A stretch of DNA of 64,000 bases, from NCBI GenBank assembly GCA_036272055.1, contig DATAZL010000035.1, positions 85,136 through 149,135 of the forward strand, read 5' to 3'. Under the pieces are notes generated by a model. It was not told where the DNA came from and did no database searches. It saw nothing but the letters and a program-made list of their open reading frames with translations. The translations under genes and the position numbers were made by a program. Positions 7,054 to 15,672 of the stretch are shown here, one piece after another (position 1 is the first letter of the stretch; each line of letters begins with the position of its first letter). Source of the DNA: DASZVB01 sp036272055 (GTDB taxonomy: Bacteria > Myxococcota_A > Polyangia > Polyangiales > Polyangiaceae).

Positions 7054-10000
7054 TCACGAGGACGCCGAGCTCCCAGCGTCCGTCTTGCTCATCCCCGCGA
7101 CGAGCACCGTGGCCGACTCTGTGAGCTCCGCTTCGTCGGTGGCGAATTGCGGTAGCTCCGCGACGGTCGCGGGCTCCGGCGCGGCGGAATCGGGGTCCGG
7201 AGCGGGTGCTCGCGGCGAATCCGACGGCGCCCGGTATCGCTCGCATTCGGCGACGAGGGCGGGGTTCTTCGTCGAGCGGAACCAGTGGTCCATGCTTGCA
7301 CGATGATACCGTAAGAGGTCCGCGTCGCCGGCGGCACGAGCGACCTCTGCCCACGCGCGGTGGATCCTGCCGAGGGTGACGGCGCCGCGATTCGGCGTGT
7401 GCAACGCGAGCAACTCGGCGAGACGTCGCTCGGCGTCCGCGGGACGCCCGCACCGTGCGTCGGCGATCGCGAGTTGAAGCTCGACGTCGACGGTGAACGC
7501 GGCGACGAGGCGATCACCCTCGGTGAAACCCGCGACGACTTGCTCGCAGAGCTCCGCGGCGCGCTCCGAGCGTCCCGTCTCGTTGTACGCCTCGGCCAGC
7601 GCTCCGGCGAGCGCAGTCCAGCCGATGAAGGCCCTTGGCGCCTCTTCGGTGTGGAGTGTCTCGAGGAGCGGGATCGCGACGTCGTATTCCCCTCGCAAGA
7701 GCGCGAGGATGGCGCGCGCCGCGCGTGCATACTTCTCGAGCGAGGGGATCTCGAGAGAGAGCCGGTCGAGCTCTTCCGAGCTCCGCTTGATACCGAGCAG
7801 ATCGTAAGTTCGCCTGTACGCGACGATCCGACTGCTTGGAGTCCACACTTCGGCTTGCCAGGTCGTCCCGGTTCGGGTCGCGTGGAGCTCGACGCGCCGT
7901 TCGTGCTCCTGGGCGAGCTCCTCGTTGCCCTGATAGGCGTAGTAGTTCGCCCTGATCTGACACGCGAGCATGTCGAGGAACCGCACCCCGCAGCGCTCGA
8001 GCTCATCCGCGCGCTCCAGCGCGAGCGGCGCGTCCATGAACCCTTGCAGGGCACCGAGCGCGTAGAGGAGTCCTCCGCGCGTCAGCGGGACGAGTGGCGC
8101 AGGAAATCCGATCACGCCGCCTGGCGTATCGAACCTGCGGAGCAGCGCGTTCAGCTCGCCGAGAGTCTGGGTGGGACGATCTTCGGCCACGCCGACCAAA
8201 CGTCTGGAGAGCGAGTAATTGAACGCGCCCGCGTGCCAGAGACCGAGCGACTCGAAGAGCTGGAAGTGCGCGGCGCGCCTCTCGGCCCTCCGCGGATCCA
8301 GGCAGATGACCGACACGCCCACAAGCGACGCGGTGAGCGCGCCCATCACCGAGATGTTGTCGTTCAATGCGCGGAGCCCGCCGCGACGGCCGAACAAGTG
8401 TAAGATGAGCGCGTAGACGAGCCCGATCAGGAGCGCGACGTAGCTGCCGACGAACGGCCGAACTCGCCCGGCCAGCGCGAGGCCCGTCTCTTCCCCGAGC
8501 AGCTCGAGCGCCTCGTCGCCGTATTGTTCGGCGAGCCGTCGTTCGGCGTAGTAACCCGCGGCAGCGAGCGGATGCAGGACCCCGCAGAGCTCGTCCCTCG
8601 GCCGGTTCAGCTTGCGAAATGTGGCGAGAACGGCCTCGAGCACCGGGATCGCCTCCCGCAGCTGGTCCGCCCCCATGAACTCGAGACCCACGCGACGGAG
8701 GACCTCCGAACCACGCAGCTCGTCTCCACCAGCAAGCAAGTGCCACCCGGCAGAGAGCTGGCTCGCGACGTCCGGTTCTTCTCCCGACAAGAGAAATTCG
8801 GCGATGACCCGATGCACGCGGAGCTGGTCAGCGGGCGCGAGACGACCGATGAGCGCCTCTCGCGTCGAGCGCTGAGCGAAGCGATATCCACCTTCCGAGC
8901 CGACGAGCATTCCCGACGAGGTCAACGCATCGAGAGCGGCGAAGGCCTCGATGCGTTCCGCCGCCGCCACCGCCATGCAGAGCTCGAGGGACAATCGCCC
9001 GTCATGTATCGATAGCGCACACGCGAGCTTCCGAGCCGGCTCGTCGAGCTCCGAGAATTTTCGCTCGGCGGCCTCCTCCGGTCGAGACGGCAGATCGTCT
9101 TCCGGAAGCTCGCGTGGCAACATCCACGCGCCGTCGACGTAGCGCGCCAGACCGCGCGCGACGAGGTGCCCTAGGAGCTCCATCATTCGCCCCGGGTTGC
9201 CGCCCGAGATGCGCTGCGCCCAGTGCGCCAGCCGCTCGACGTTGGATACCTCGCCGAAGAGAGACTGAACGACGGCCTGGGTGTCCGAAGACGTCAGCGG
9301 AGACAGCTCCACCACCCGGGCGGCGCGTCGTAGTCGCTCCAGCGCCGCGGGCGCGACCGGCGTTTCGCCGTCTCTCTCCGCGATGACGACGGCGATGGCG
9401 TGCGGGTGCTGAGTGCTCGCCAGGACCGCCAGGAGCGTCGCCGTTCCCTCGTCGAGCTCGCTCGCGTCGTCGACGAGAATGACGAGAGGGCACGCCCGAG
9501 AAACGTCGGAGAACCAGCGCTCGAGAGCCGAGATCAGATTGAGACGATTGCCGAGCGGCGCGACCGCCGCGTCGAGCTTCCCGGCGCCGCTCGACGGCCG
9601 ATCCGTCTTCATTCCGCGAAGCCATCCCGCGAGGTCGGCGTCGGGCAACGCGGCCGCGCGCGCCTCCACCGGAGCGGCGAGCATCAGATTTTCGACGAGC
9701 GCGCGTGACCCGGCGTACGGCGCGCGCGTGACGTCACCGTCCACCTCCAGCACGGTGGCGCCCGCGAGCCGCGCGCGAAGAGAGATCTCGGCGAGCAGAC
9801 GCGTCGCGCCCGCCCCTTCGGCGTGCTGGACGAAGAGAACCGAGCCTGACCCGGCGAGCGCGCCCGCAACGAGCTCGTTCGCGTGTCCGAGCTCCACCTC
9901 CCTGCCGGCGAGGGCGGCGCTGAGCAGGTAGCTCTGAGCCGCCAGTATCGTCGGTTCGGGCTCGAGCCCACCGGCGAGGGTGAGTCGCTCTATCGCCTCG

Positions 10001-10806
10001 GCCGCACTCTGCGGGCGCGCCTGCGGATCGAGGCTCAGGAGCGACAGCACGAGCTCGTCGAGCGCCTTCGGCACCGGTGAGAGGTCCGCGCCCTGCTCGA
10101 TGAGCCGCGCGACGACGGCGGAGGGCCGTTCAGGACGGCGCGCCCAGGCCGCCTGGATCTCGTCCATGGAGCGCCCCGGAAAGGCATGGGTGCGCGTGAG
10201 CAGGAAATACGCGAGCGCACCGAGCGCGAAGAGATCGGCGTGCTGATCGAGGAGGCCACGGAGCGCCTCCGGCGGGACGTAGGGTGGAGTTCCGACCAGC
10301 GTCTTGGCCACACCGAACGGCGCCAAAGCTCCGAAGTCTATGAGCTTCGAGTGACCATCGCTGGTGACGCGCACGTTGCGGGCCGTGAGATCACGGTGCA
10401 CCAGACGATGCGCAGCGAGGAGCGCCAGGGACGACGCGACGTCCCGCAGATGTCGGCACGCCTCCCGGTAAGGGAGCGGCGACAGCGTGTGGAGATCGAC
10501 GCCGTCGAGGAGCTCCATCGTGTAGTAAGGAGCGCCGGCGTGAATGCCGTAGTCGTACACCTCGACGATGCGCGGATGCTTCAGGAGCATGAGCGTGTGG
10601 TATTCGCGCTCGAAGAGGGCCCGCTCGGTGCGTCCCGCGTGCGGATGGAGCTGCTTCAGCGCCACCGTACGTCCCGTCGACGCGTCGCGAACACGATACA
10701 CGACGCCCATACCCCCGGTTCCGAGCTGGGCCTCGTGCACGTAGCGCCCGCCGATGTGCACGTCCGGCGCGCGCGCGACATCGCTCACGACCTGCTTCGC
10801 GTTCAT
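7054..10806 (-). CDS. Serine/threonine-type kinase - ATPase - TPR fusion protein (paralogue A)
   Basis: About 1250 aa. Kinase domain: Gly loop 'LGTGGMGVVYR', 'VALKQL', catalytic 'HRDLTARN', 'DFGALA', 'GTPPYVPPEAL'. Next is an AAA-type ATPase like PknK/MalT proteins with Walker B 'PLVILVDDASELD', then a long helical TPR-like region with two hydrophobic segments ('YVALLIGLVYALILHLFG' and a second one) and an acidic/Pro tail. The P-loop reads 'AEGAGATRLL' and lacks the nucleotide-binding Lys; the catalytic-loop Lys after HRD is Thr. It probably acts as a signal-integrating kinase whose ATPase part is structural. The Met at 10806 is chosen because it lies just before the kinase domain; an upstream TTG at 10887 is possible. 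Paralogous to the gene at 37632. Confidence 0.85.
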   Translation of the reverse strand: MNAKQVVSDVARAPDVHIGGRYVHEAQLGTGGMGVVYRVRDASTGRTVALKQLHPHAGRTERALFEREYHTLMLLKHPRIVEVYDYGIHAGAPYYTMELLDGVDLHTLSPLPYREACRHLRDVASSLALLAAHRLVHRDLTARNVRVTSDGHSKLIDFGALAPFGVAKTLVGTPPYVPPEALRGLLDQHADLFALGALAYFLLTRTHAFPGRSMDEIQAAWARRPERPSAVVARLIEQGADLSPVPKALDELVLSLLSLDPQARPQSAAEAIERLTLAGGLEPEPTILAAQSYLLSAALAGREVELGHANELVAGALAGSGSVLFVQHAEGAGATRLLAEISLRARLAGATVLEVDGDVTRAPYAGSRALVENLMLAAPVEARAAALPDADLAGWLRGMKTDRPSSGAGKLDAAVAPLGNRLNLISALERWFSDVSRACPLVILVDDASELDEGTATLLAVLASTQHPHAIAVVIAERDGETPVAPAALERLRRAARVVELSPLTSSDTQAVVQSLFGEVSNVERLAHWAQRISGGNPGRMMELLGHLVARGLARYVDGAWMLPRELPEDDLPSRPEEAAERKFSELDEPARKLACALSIHDGRLSLELCMAVAAAERIEAFAALDALTSSGMLVGSEGGYRFAQRSTREALIGRLAPADQLRVHRVIAEFLLSGEEPDVASQLSAGWHLLAGGDELRGSEVLRRVGLEFMGADQLREAIPVLEAVLATFRKLNRPRDELCGVLHPLAAAGYYAERRLAEQYGDEALELLGEETGLALAGRVRPFVGSYVALLIGLVYALILHLFGRRGGLRALNDNISVMGALTASLVGVSVICLDPRRAERRAAHFQLFESLGLWHAGAFNYSLSRRLVGVAEDRPTQTLGELNALLRRFDTPGGVIGFPAPLVPLTRGGLLYALGALQGFMDAPLALERADELERCGVRFLDMLACQIRANYYAYQGNEELAQEHERRVELHATRTGTTWQAEVWTPSSRIVAYRRTYDLLGIKRSSEELDRLSLEIPSLEKYARAARAILALLRGEYDVAIPLLETLHTEEAPRAFIGWTALAGALAEAYNETGRSERAAELCEQVVAGFTEGDRLVAAFTVDVELQLAIADARCGRPADAERRLAELLALHTPNRGAVTLGRIHRAWAEVARAAGDADLLRYHRASMDHWFRSTKNPALVAECERYRAPSDSPRAPAPDPDSAAPEPATVAELPQFATDEAELTESATVLVAGMSKTDAGSSASS

Positions 10807-10984
10807 CGGGTGGGGCGTACCAACCTTCAAGAATAGCCGACGGCCGCCCGCAATCCATCCGAGCCGGCGCGCCCCGGTGGTCGCCAACGTAAGTGAATGG
10901 CGGCTCTCCGACCGAAAGGTGGCATCCGGAGTCGGTTCGATAACGGCGAACCAAGGAGACGTCGCCGGGCGTGTCGAAGTCGGG

Positions 10985-11686
10985 GTGCGACGGGTCCATT
11001 CGAGAATTGCGGCAGTGATCGCGTTCGCGTCGGTGCTCTCGAGCTCGGCCGAGGTGCTGCCGCATCAGGCCGACGAGGACGCCGACAACGACGGTGTCGT
11101 GGGTCCGCCCGACGTGGTCGACGACTGCGCGGGGAAGCTCCGCGCGGCGGGAATCGACTTCACCGAGGCGTCATTGCCGGTACGGGCGAACCGTCGTGGG
11201 CTCGTGTGCGGCGCGGAGCAGGTCGTGATCTATCGGCGTGGGCCGACCGGCATCCGCTGGAACGCCTCGCCGCTCGTGACGTGCCGGATGGCGCTCGGGC
11301 TCGCGGAGCTCGAGCGCGTCGTCCAGGGTGAAGCCGAGAAGATGGGACAGCGCGTGGTCCGCATCGAGCAAGGCGGCACTTACAACTGCCGCAAGATGGC
11401 GCGCTACGACTGGGTGAGCGAGCACAGCTACGCGAACGCCATCGATGTGCGCGCGTTCACACTGCGAAACGGCAAGCGCATCGGCGTGCTCGAGCACTTC
11501 GGCAAGCTCGACGCCGAGCCGACGACGCCCGAGGGACGCTTCCTGAGAGCCGTCGCGCATCGTCTCTACGACGAAGGCGCCTTCTCCGTCGTCCTCACCC
11601 GCTACTTCGACGAGCTCCACCGCGACCATTTCCACCTCGATATGGCCCGCTACCGCGTCGACGGCACACGTCCCGATTCGCGTTGA
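10985..11686 (+). CDS. Extensin-like C-terminal domain protein (secreted)
   Basis: A protein of about 233 aa with an N-terminal hydrophobic signal ('IAAVIAFASVLSSSAEV'), an acidic spacer, and an extensin-like C-terminal domain (ExtC, related in fold to VanY-type D,D-carboxypeptidases). Visible hallmarks are 'GTYNCRKMARYDWVSEHSYA' and 'NAIDVRAF' (metal-binding His/Asp region) and 'DELHRDHFHLDMA' near the C-terminus, which supplies further His ligands. It presumably works in the periplasm on peptidoglycan or a related polymer. The start is GTG 10985 by signal-peptide position; the frame is open further upstream into the divergent kinase gene, so the true start is uncertain. Confidence 0.8.
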   Translation: MRRVHSRIAAVIAFASVLSSSAEVLPHQADEDADNDGVVGPPDVVDDCAGKLRAAGIDFTEASLPVRANRRGLVCGAEQVVIYRRGPTGIRWNASPLVTCRMALGLAELERVVQGEAEKMGQRVVRIEQGGTYNCRKMARYDWVSEHSYANAIDVRAFTLRNGKRIGVLEHFGKLDAEPTTPEGRFLRAVAHRLYDEGAFSVVLTRYFDELHRDHFHLDMARYRVDGTRPDSR

Positions 11687-11782
11687 TTGGGAGGGCTCCC
11701 TCGCCGTCGCGTCACCCGGCGGCTCGAATCAGCGCGACGTGGGCGTCAGCGCGGCGCGCGCGTCGGCGCCGCGGCGCGGGCG

Positions 11783-12061
11783 TCAGCGCGGCGGTTCGGG
11801 TGGACCCTGGAGGCCGTCGAGCCAGTGCGTGACGCTGACGGCGTGGCCGTTCGTGGTGCGGGTGATGGTACGGATGATGGTGTCGGCTTCGGGCGGCACG
11901 GCGCGCTCGACGACGTCCACCCAGCGCACCACGAAGTCGCCGCGCGACGCATCGACGAACCGGAGCCCGGCCGCGTCGAGGGAGCCGACGAGCGTGCGAG
12001 CCTGGCCGGGCTCGATGCCCGTGGACGTGAGCACCTCGACGGCGCGTTCGAAGGACGACAT
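11783..12061 (-). CDS. Conserved-looking hypothetical protein (92 aa)
   Basis: A 92-aa soluble protein starting at ATG 12061 ('MSSFERAVEVLTSTG'). It has an alternating helix/strand pattern and Val/Thr-rich segments ('FVVRWVDVVERAVPPEADTI'), with codon use typical of a real gene in this GC range. It is divergent from the pirin gene at 12115. I do not recognise a family. The overlapping frames in this stretch are Arg-rich shadows. Confidence 0.55.
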   Translation of the reverse strand: MSSFERAVEVLTSTGIEPGQARTLVGSLDAAGLRFVDASRGDFVVRWVDVVERAVPPEADTIIRTITRTTNGHAVSVTHWLDGLQGPPEPPR

Positions 12062-12114
12062 GGTCGCCGTATAGAGCACGCACGCGGGCCCGTGCTACTG
12101 TTTCCGCCTCGAAC

Positions 12115-13086
12115 ATGCGCTCCGACCGACGCATTTTTCTCGCCCAGGCGAGCGCCCTCGCCGGCACTGGCCTGTTCGGCTGCGACCGTCCCGGTGACTC
12201 CGCGGCGGCGCACCCCGCCGCGCCGGCCGTCATCGCGACCTATGAGCGGCGCGTTGCGCTCACGCTCCCCGGCATGCCGACCACCGACGGCGCGGGAGTG
12301 AAGTTGCTCCGCGTGATCGGACAGCCCGCACTCCGCAATCTGGACCCGTTCATCCTGCTCGATCGCATCCACTCCGACGATCCCGGCGCGTACATCCGCG
12401 GCTTCCCGAACCACCCGCACCGCGGCTTCGAGACGGTGTCCGTGATGCTCGACGGACGAATCCGTCACCACGACAGCCGCGGCAATCAGGGGCTCATCAC
12501 CGGCGGCGGCGCGCAGTGGATGACGGCCGGCCGCGGTATCGTGCACTCCGAGATGCCCGAGCAGGAGCAGGGCATGCTCCACGGCTTCCAGCTCTGGGTG
12601 AACCTGCCCGCGCGCGAGAAGCTCTGTCCGCAGGTGTATCAGGACCTCGCGCCGTCACGTCTCTCCGAGGAGCGACTCGGCAGCACGGGCAGCACCCTGC
12701 GCGTCATCTCCGGCAACGTCATGGGCGCGAAGGGTCCCGTCCGTCCGCGACCGACGGAGGCGACCCTGGCGACCGTCGTGCTCGAGGACGACGCGCCGCT
12801 CGTTCTCGACGTTCCGCGCGATCACACGGTGTTCGTGTTCGTGCACACCGGCGCAGCGGAGCTCGGGCCCGACGTGACACGGGTCGAGGCGGGGACGCTC
12901 GCGGTGCTCTCTTCCGGCAATCGCCTGCGGGTGCGCGCCAGTGGCGAGCGCGCCGGCTTCATCGTCGCGGCGGGAAAGCCGATCCACGAGCCCATCGTCC
13001 AGAGCGGGCCCTTCGTGATGAACACCGAAGCCGAGATCGCGAAGGCCTGGGACGATTATCGCGCAGGCGTGCTCGACCGGAGCTGA
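12115..13086 (+). CDS. Pirin-family protein with Tat/lipoprotein-type leader
   Basis: A 323-aa bicupin of the pirin family. The N-terminal cupin carries the family metal ligands: 'FPNHPHRGFETVSVML' (two His) with later His/Glu in 'GRGIVHSEMPEQEQGML'. The C-terminal half ('RVISGNVMGAKGPV', 'PIHEPIVQSGPFVMNT') also matches pirins. Bacterial pirins bind iron and either act as quercetin dioxygenases or as redox-sensing regulators. Unusually, the protein starts 'MRSDRRIFLAQASALAG' and then 'LFGC', a twin-Arg leader ending in a lipobox, so this copy is probably exported and lipid-anchored rather than cytoplasmic. The ATG at 12115 is the natural start. Confidence 0.88.
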   Translation: MRSDRRIFLAQASALAGTGLFGCDRPGDSAAAHPAAPAVIATYERRVALTLPGMPTTDGAGVKLLRVIGQPALRNLDPFILLDRIHSDDPGAYIRGFPNHPHRGFETVSVMLDGRIRHHDSRGNQGLITGGGAQWMTAGRGIVHSEMPEQEQGMLHGFQLWVNLPAREKLCPQVYQDLAPSRLSEERLGSTGSTLRVISGNVMGAKGPVRPRPTEATLATVVLEDDAPLVLDVPRDHTVFVFVHTGAAELGPDVTRVEAGTLAVLSSGNRLRVRASGERAGFIVAAGKPIHEPIVQSGPFVMNTEAEIAKAWDDYRAGVLDRS

Positions 13087-13157
13087 CCCGGGTCAGCTCC
13101 GGTCTACTAACAAGGGGGGCCTTGGCCCCCCTTGGTTACGGGGGGCCTCGGCCCCCC
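13081..13157 (+). terminator. Terminator-like hairpin cluster after the pirin gene
   Basis: Three strong hairpins lie in a row. An 18-bp perfect palindrome AGCTGACCC/GGGTCAGCT at 13081-13098 includes the pirin stop codon. AAGGGGGGCC/GGCCCCCCTT lies at 13112-13133, and GGGGGGCC/GGCCCCCC at 13140-13157. There is no long T-run, so factor-independent termination is plausible but not certain. Confidence 0.55.
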
Positions 13158-13422
13158 GCAGCTTCGCCTTCGGCGAACTGCTCCCCCCGCCGCCCTTCGG
13201 GCGCGCTCGCGCCGCTCGCGAGAGAGTTGGGCAGTGACGGGATGACGACGGTGACGTCGTGGGATTGGGTTTGTGGGGGGGCCTTGGCCCCCCGCAGCTT
13301 CGCGGGCTCGCTTCGCTCGCGAGAGAGTTGGGCAGTGACGGGATGACGACGGTTGACGTCGTGGGATTGGGTTTGTGGGGGGGCCTTGGCCCCCCGCCGC
13401 TTCGCGGGCTCGCTTCGCTCGC
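13110..13422. repeat. Intergenic tandem repeat (about 101 bp x 2 plus partial copy)
   Basis: Two nearly identical direct copies occupy 13220-13320 and 13321-13422. Each contains GAGAGAGTTGGGCAGTGACG, a GTGACGTCGTGGGATTGGG core, a GGGGGGCCTTGGCCCCCC hairpin and ends GGGCTCGCTTCGCTCGC; copy 2 has one extra T. Bases 13110-13219 hold a diverged third copy of the hairpin part. The 389-bp gap between the pirin and hydrolase genes is otherwise gene-free; open frames through the repeats just mirror their periodicity. Confidence 0.9.
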
Positions 13423-13475
13423 GTAGGGCCGCATCTTTGATGCTTCGGGGACGACGGAGGCGTGCGCTCCGCCGC

Positions 13476-14723
13476 TCAGTTCCATTGGTCCATCGGCTTA
13501 CGCTGCTCGGTCTCCCAGGGCGCCTTGCAGAGGGTGCAGTCGCTGCCGTAGAAATATTTCTTCGCGCCCTGATCGCCGCACGCGAAGTACCGAAGGAACG
13601 CGATGGTCGGCGCGTGCTCCTGAGTGTCGCCCCCACAGGCGCCGAAGCCGATGATCGAGCCGATACAGATCGATGCGCCGACGTCCACGACGTACAGGTG
13701 CCCAGCCATCGAGTCGTTCAACGTGGCGTAGAAGGTCTGCACGACGGACTTCTCGTAGTTCGGCGTGACGTACTCCGAGGCGGTCACGAAGCTGTCGCCC
13801 GTCGACGTGAAGAGAAGGAGAGGCGCGTGCATGTCGGTGAACGCGGTGCTCACGCGTGGCGGCATGCCGTGGAGCGACACCGTGGCCTTCACGTGAGGCC
13901 GGTTCGAGGTGTCGATCGCCGCGCCGCCGCCCCACGAGTAGCCGACGACGACCTCGCGATCGGTGTCGAGCTTTCCCTGCATCGGACCCGCCGTGGTGTT
14001 CTGCGCGACGAGCCAGTCCATGCCGTCGGAGAGACACGGCCGCTCGGCCATGGTGTCGTTGCACGCGATGATGACGAAGCCGTGGGACGCGAGCAGATCC
14101 AGCGTCTTCTCGTACTGATCCGGCGTCGTGAGGATGCCGTTGCCCCACGTCGCGACGGGATGGCGAAATCCGTTCTTGCCGAGCGACGCATCGGGACGGA
14201 AGAGCGTGTAGTTCGAGCTGGGGCCCACCGACTTGAACATCTTCGCGTCGGTGAACGGGCCCGGCGCCGTGTAGTCGGTGACCGGCGGCAAGCTCGTGCA
14301 ATCGGTGCCGCCCGCGCCACTCGCGCCGCCCGACGATGAGCCCGCGGCGCCGGTGCCGCCGCTCGCTCCGCCCGCGACTCCCGCTGCGCCACCCACGCCG
14401 TTACCGGCACTGCCGCCGCCGCCGACAGCTCCGCCGTTTCCGGGAACGCCGCCACTGCCCGGCGCGCCGCCGACCGGCGAAGGTGCGCCCCCGGTCGACG
14501 AAGACACGCCACCGTTCGACGGCAGAACGACGGTCGTGCCGCCACTTGCGGCGGGCACGCTACCCGTCGCGCTCACGCCGCCGGTCGTCACCCCGGGTGA
14601 CGCGCCGCTAGCCCCGCCGGCCATCGCTCCCGGTGCTGCCGGCGCCGTAGCGTCGTTGCCGCTACACGCGGCAAGAGAGAAACAGAAGAGGAGAGAACCG
14701 AGTCGAGGCCACGTGGTCGTCAT
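13476..14723 (-). CDS. Lipoprotein with Gly-rich linker and alpha/beta-hydrolase domain
   Basis: About 415 aa. The leader 'SLLFCFSLAACSG' is a lipobox. Residues of about 25-150 are an extremely Gly/Ser/Ala-rich linker. The catalytic domain then shows an alpha/beta-hydrolase layout with nucleophile elbow 'GYSWGGGAA', an oxyanion-strand region 'HPVATWGNG' and 'HGFVIIACND', similar to the chlorophyllase/dienelactone-hydrolase/polyester-hydrolase group; the acid and His lie toward the C-terminus. A Cys-rich tail ('YGSDCTLCKAPWE') could form disulphides. It probably hydrolyses an ester outside the cell; the substrate is unknown. A similar lipoprotein hydrolase lies at 52832. ATG 14723 is chosen because the leader starts there. 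Confidence 0.82.
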   Translation of the reverse strand: MTTTWPRLGSLLFCFSLAACSGNDATAPAAPGAMAGGASGASPGVTTGGVSATGSVPAASGGTTVVLPSNGGVSSSTGGAPSPVGGAPGSGGVPGNGGAVGGGGSAGNGVGGAAGVAGGASGGTGAAGSSSGGASGAGGTDCTSLPPVTDYTAPGPFTDAKMFKSVGPSSNYTLFRPDASLGKNGFRHPVATWGNGILTTPDQYEKTLDLLASHGFVIIACNDTMAERPCLSDGMDWLVAQNTTAGPMQGKLDTDREVVVGYSWGGGAAIDTSNRPHVKATVSLHGMPPRVSTAFTDMHAPLLLFTSTGDSFVTASEYVTPNYEKSVVQTFYATLNDSMAGHLYVVDVGASICIGSIIGFGACGGDTQEHAPTIAFLRYFACGDQGAKKYFYGSDCTLCKAPWETEQRKPMDQWN

Positions 14724-14860
14724 GGATGCGAGACCGCGTGCGCTCGCGGCGACGTCGAGCATACCGACGCGTGTGCGCGGCCATGCTGGGCCGCCCCGCC
14801 ATCTTTCTAACCCACCAAGCCAGCAGGGTCGCTTTCGCGCTCGACGCGCGATGCGTCGAT

Positions 14861-15229
14861 TCAGCCGAGCGCGCCCGGCGAGAAAAATCCGATCGGACGG
14901 ATCTCGTAGGCGCCGAGCGAACGGCTCGCACCAGCGAGCTCGCGCGCGCGCTCCGTCGCCTCTTCCATAGATGCGCAGTCGACCACGAAGAACCCGAGGA
15001 GCTGCTCTTTCGTCTCTGCGAACGGCCCGTCCATGATCACGCTCGACGCACCCTTGCGGAGCGTCACGGCGCGCTTGGTCGACTCGAGACGGGCCACCGG
15101 GCCGAGCTTGCCGGCCTTCGCCCAGCCGTTCTGCACCTCGACGAGATCATTCATCACTTGCTCGTCCACCTCCTTCGACCAGGACGAGACGGTGTCTTCG
15201 GAGTCGTAACAGAGGATGGCGTAGAGCAT
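14861..15229 (-). CDS. YCII-domain (DGPF) protein
   Basis: A 122-aa protein starting 'MLYAILCYDSEDTVSSW' with the signature 'VIMDGPFAETKEQLLGFFVV' of the YCII-related/DGPF family (small ferredoxin-like-fold dimeric proteins, often next to ECF sigma factors or in aromatic metabolism). It ends 'AYEIRPIGFF', the usual closing strand. No sigma factor gene is adjacent here, so the context gives no partner. The Met at 15229 is chosen because it begins the domain; the frame continues open upstream without a domain. Confidence 0.9.
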   Translation of the reverse strand: MLYAILCYDSEDTVSSWSKEVDEQVMNDLVEVQNGWAKAGKLGPVARLESTKRAVTLRKGASSVIMDGPFAETKEQLLGFFVVDCASMEEATERARELAGASRSLGAYEIRPIGFFSPGALG

Positions 15230-15672
15230 CTGGACGACGGGAGTATGCCGCGCAGTGCAGCCGAATCCAGGGCCAATCCACGCCCAATGAAGCCGCGGTC
15301 GTCTTTGTAACGAAGCGGCAAATACTGCGACTTCGTGTGCAAGGCGCGACGTGTACGCGCGCTGCACTCCGCGTGCGAACGTCGTGCGCAATGGCTGTAC
15401 ACCGTACGCGTCGCTCGCGCGATCACGTGCCGCGCTACGGCTCGGATCGGAGCGCGGCGAACGAGAGACGCAATCGATTCGTCGCATGACGACGCATCGG
15501 TGATGAACACGTCCGCGTCGGGGCGGATCTTGCAAAGCGATCGTCGAGGCACATGCGACAGACCTGGCCCGCCAATCGTTTTCTGTTTCATCGACGCGCG
15601 CGAGTGCCGGAATCGGCAATCCGCGACGTGCGTCCCGTCGAACGTGCTCGATGGCGCGCACATCTCGCACAA
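15230..15672. other. Gene-free divergent region
   Basis: About 443 bp between the minus-strand YCII gene and the plus-strand membrane-protein gene. Open frames cross it but are Arg/Ser-rich and look like shadows. Presumably both promoters lie here; I cannot point to clear -35/-10 elements. No repeat or RNA gene is recognised. Confidence 0.4.

Noticed and set aside
13093..13636. Open frames through the intergenic repeats at 13.1-13.6 kb
   Set aside because: The translated sequence just repeats with the DNA period and lacks start signals, so it is treated as non-coding repeat.
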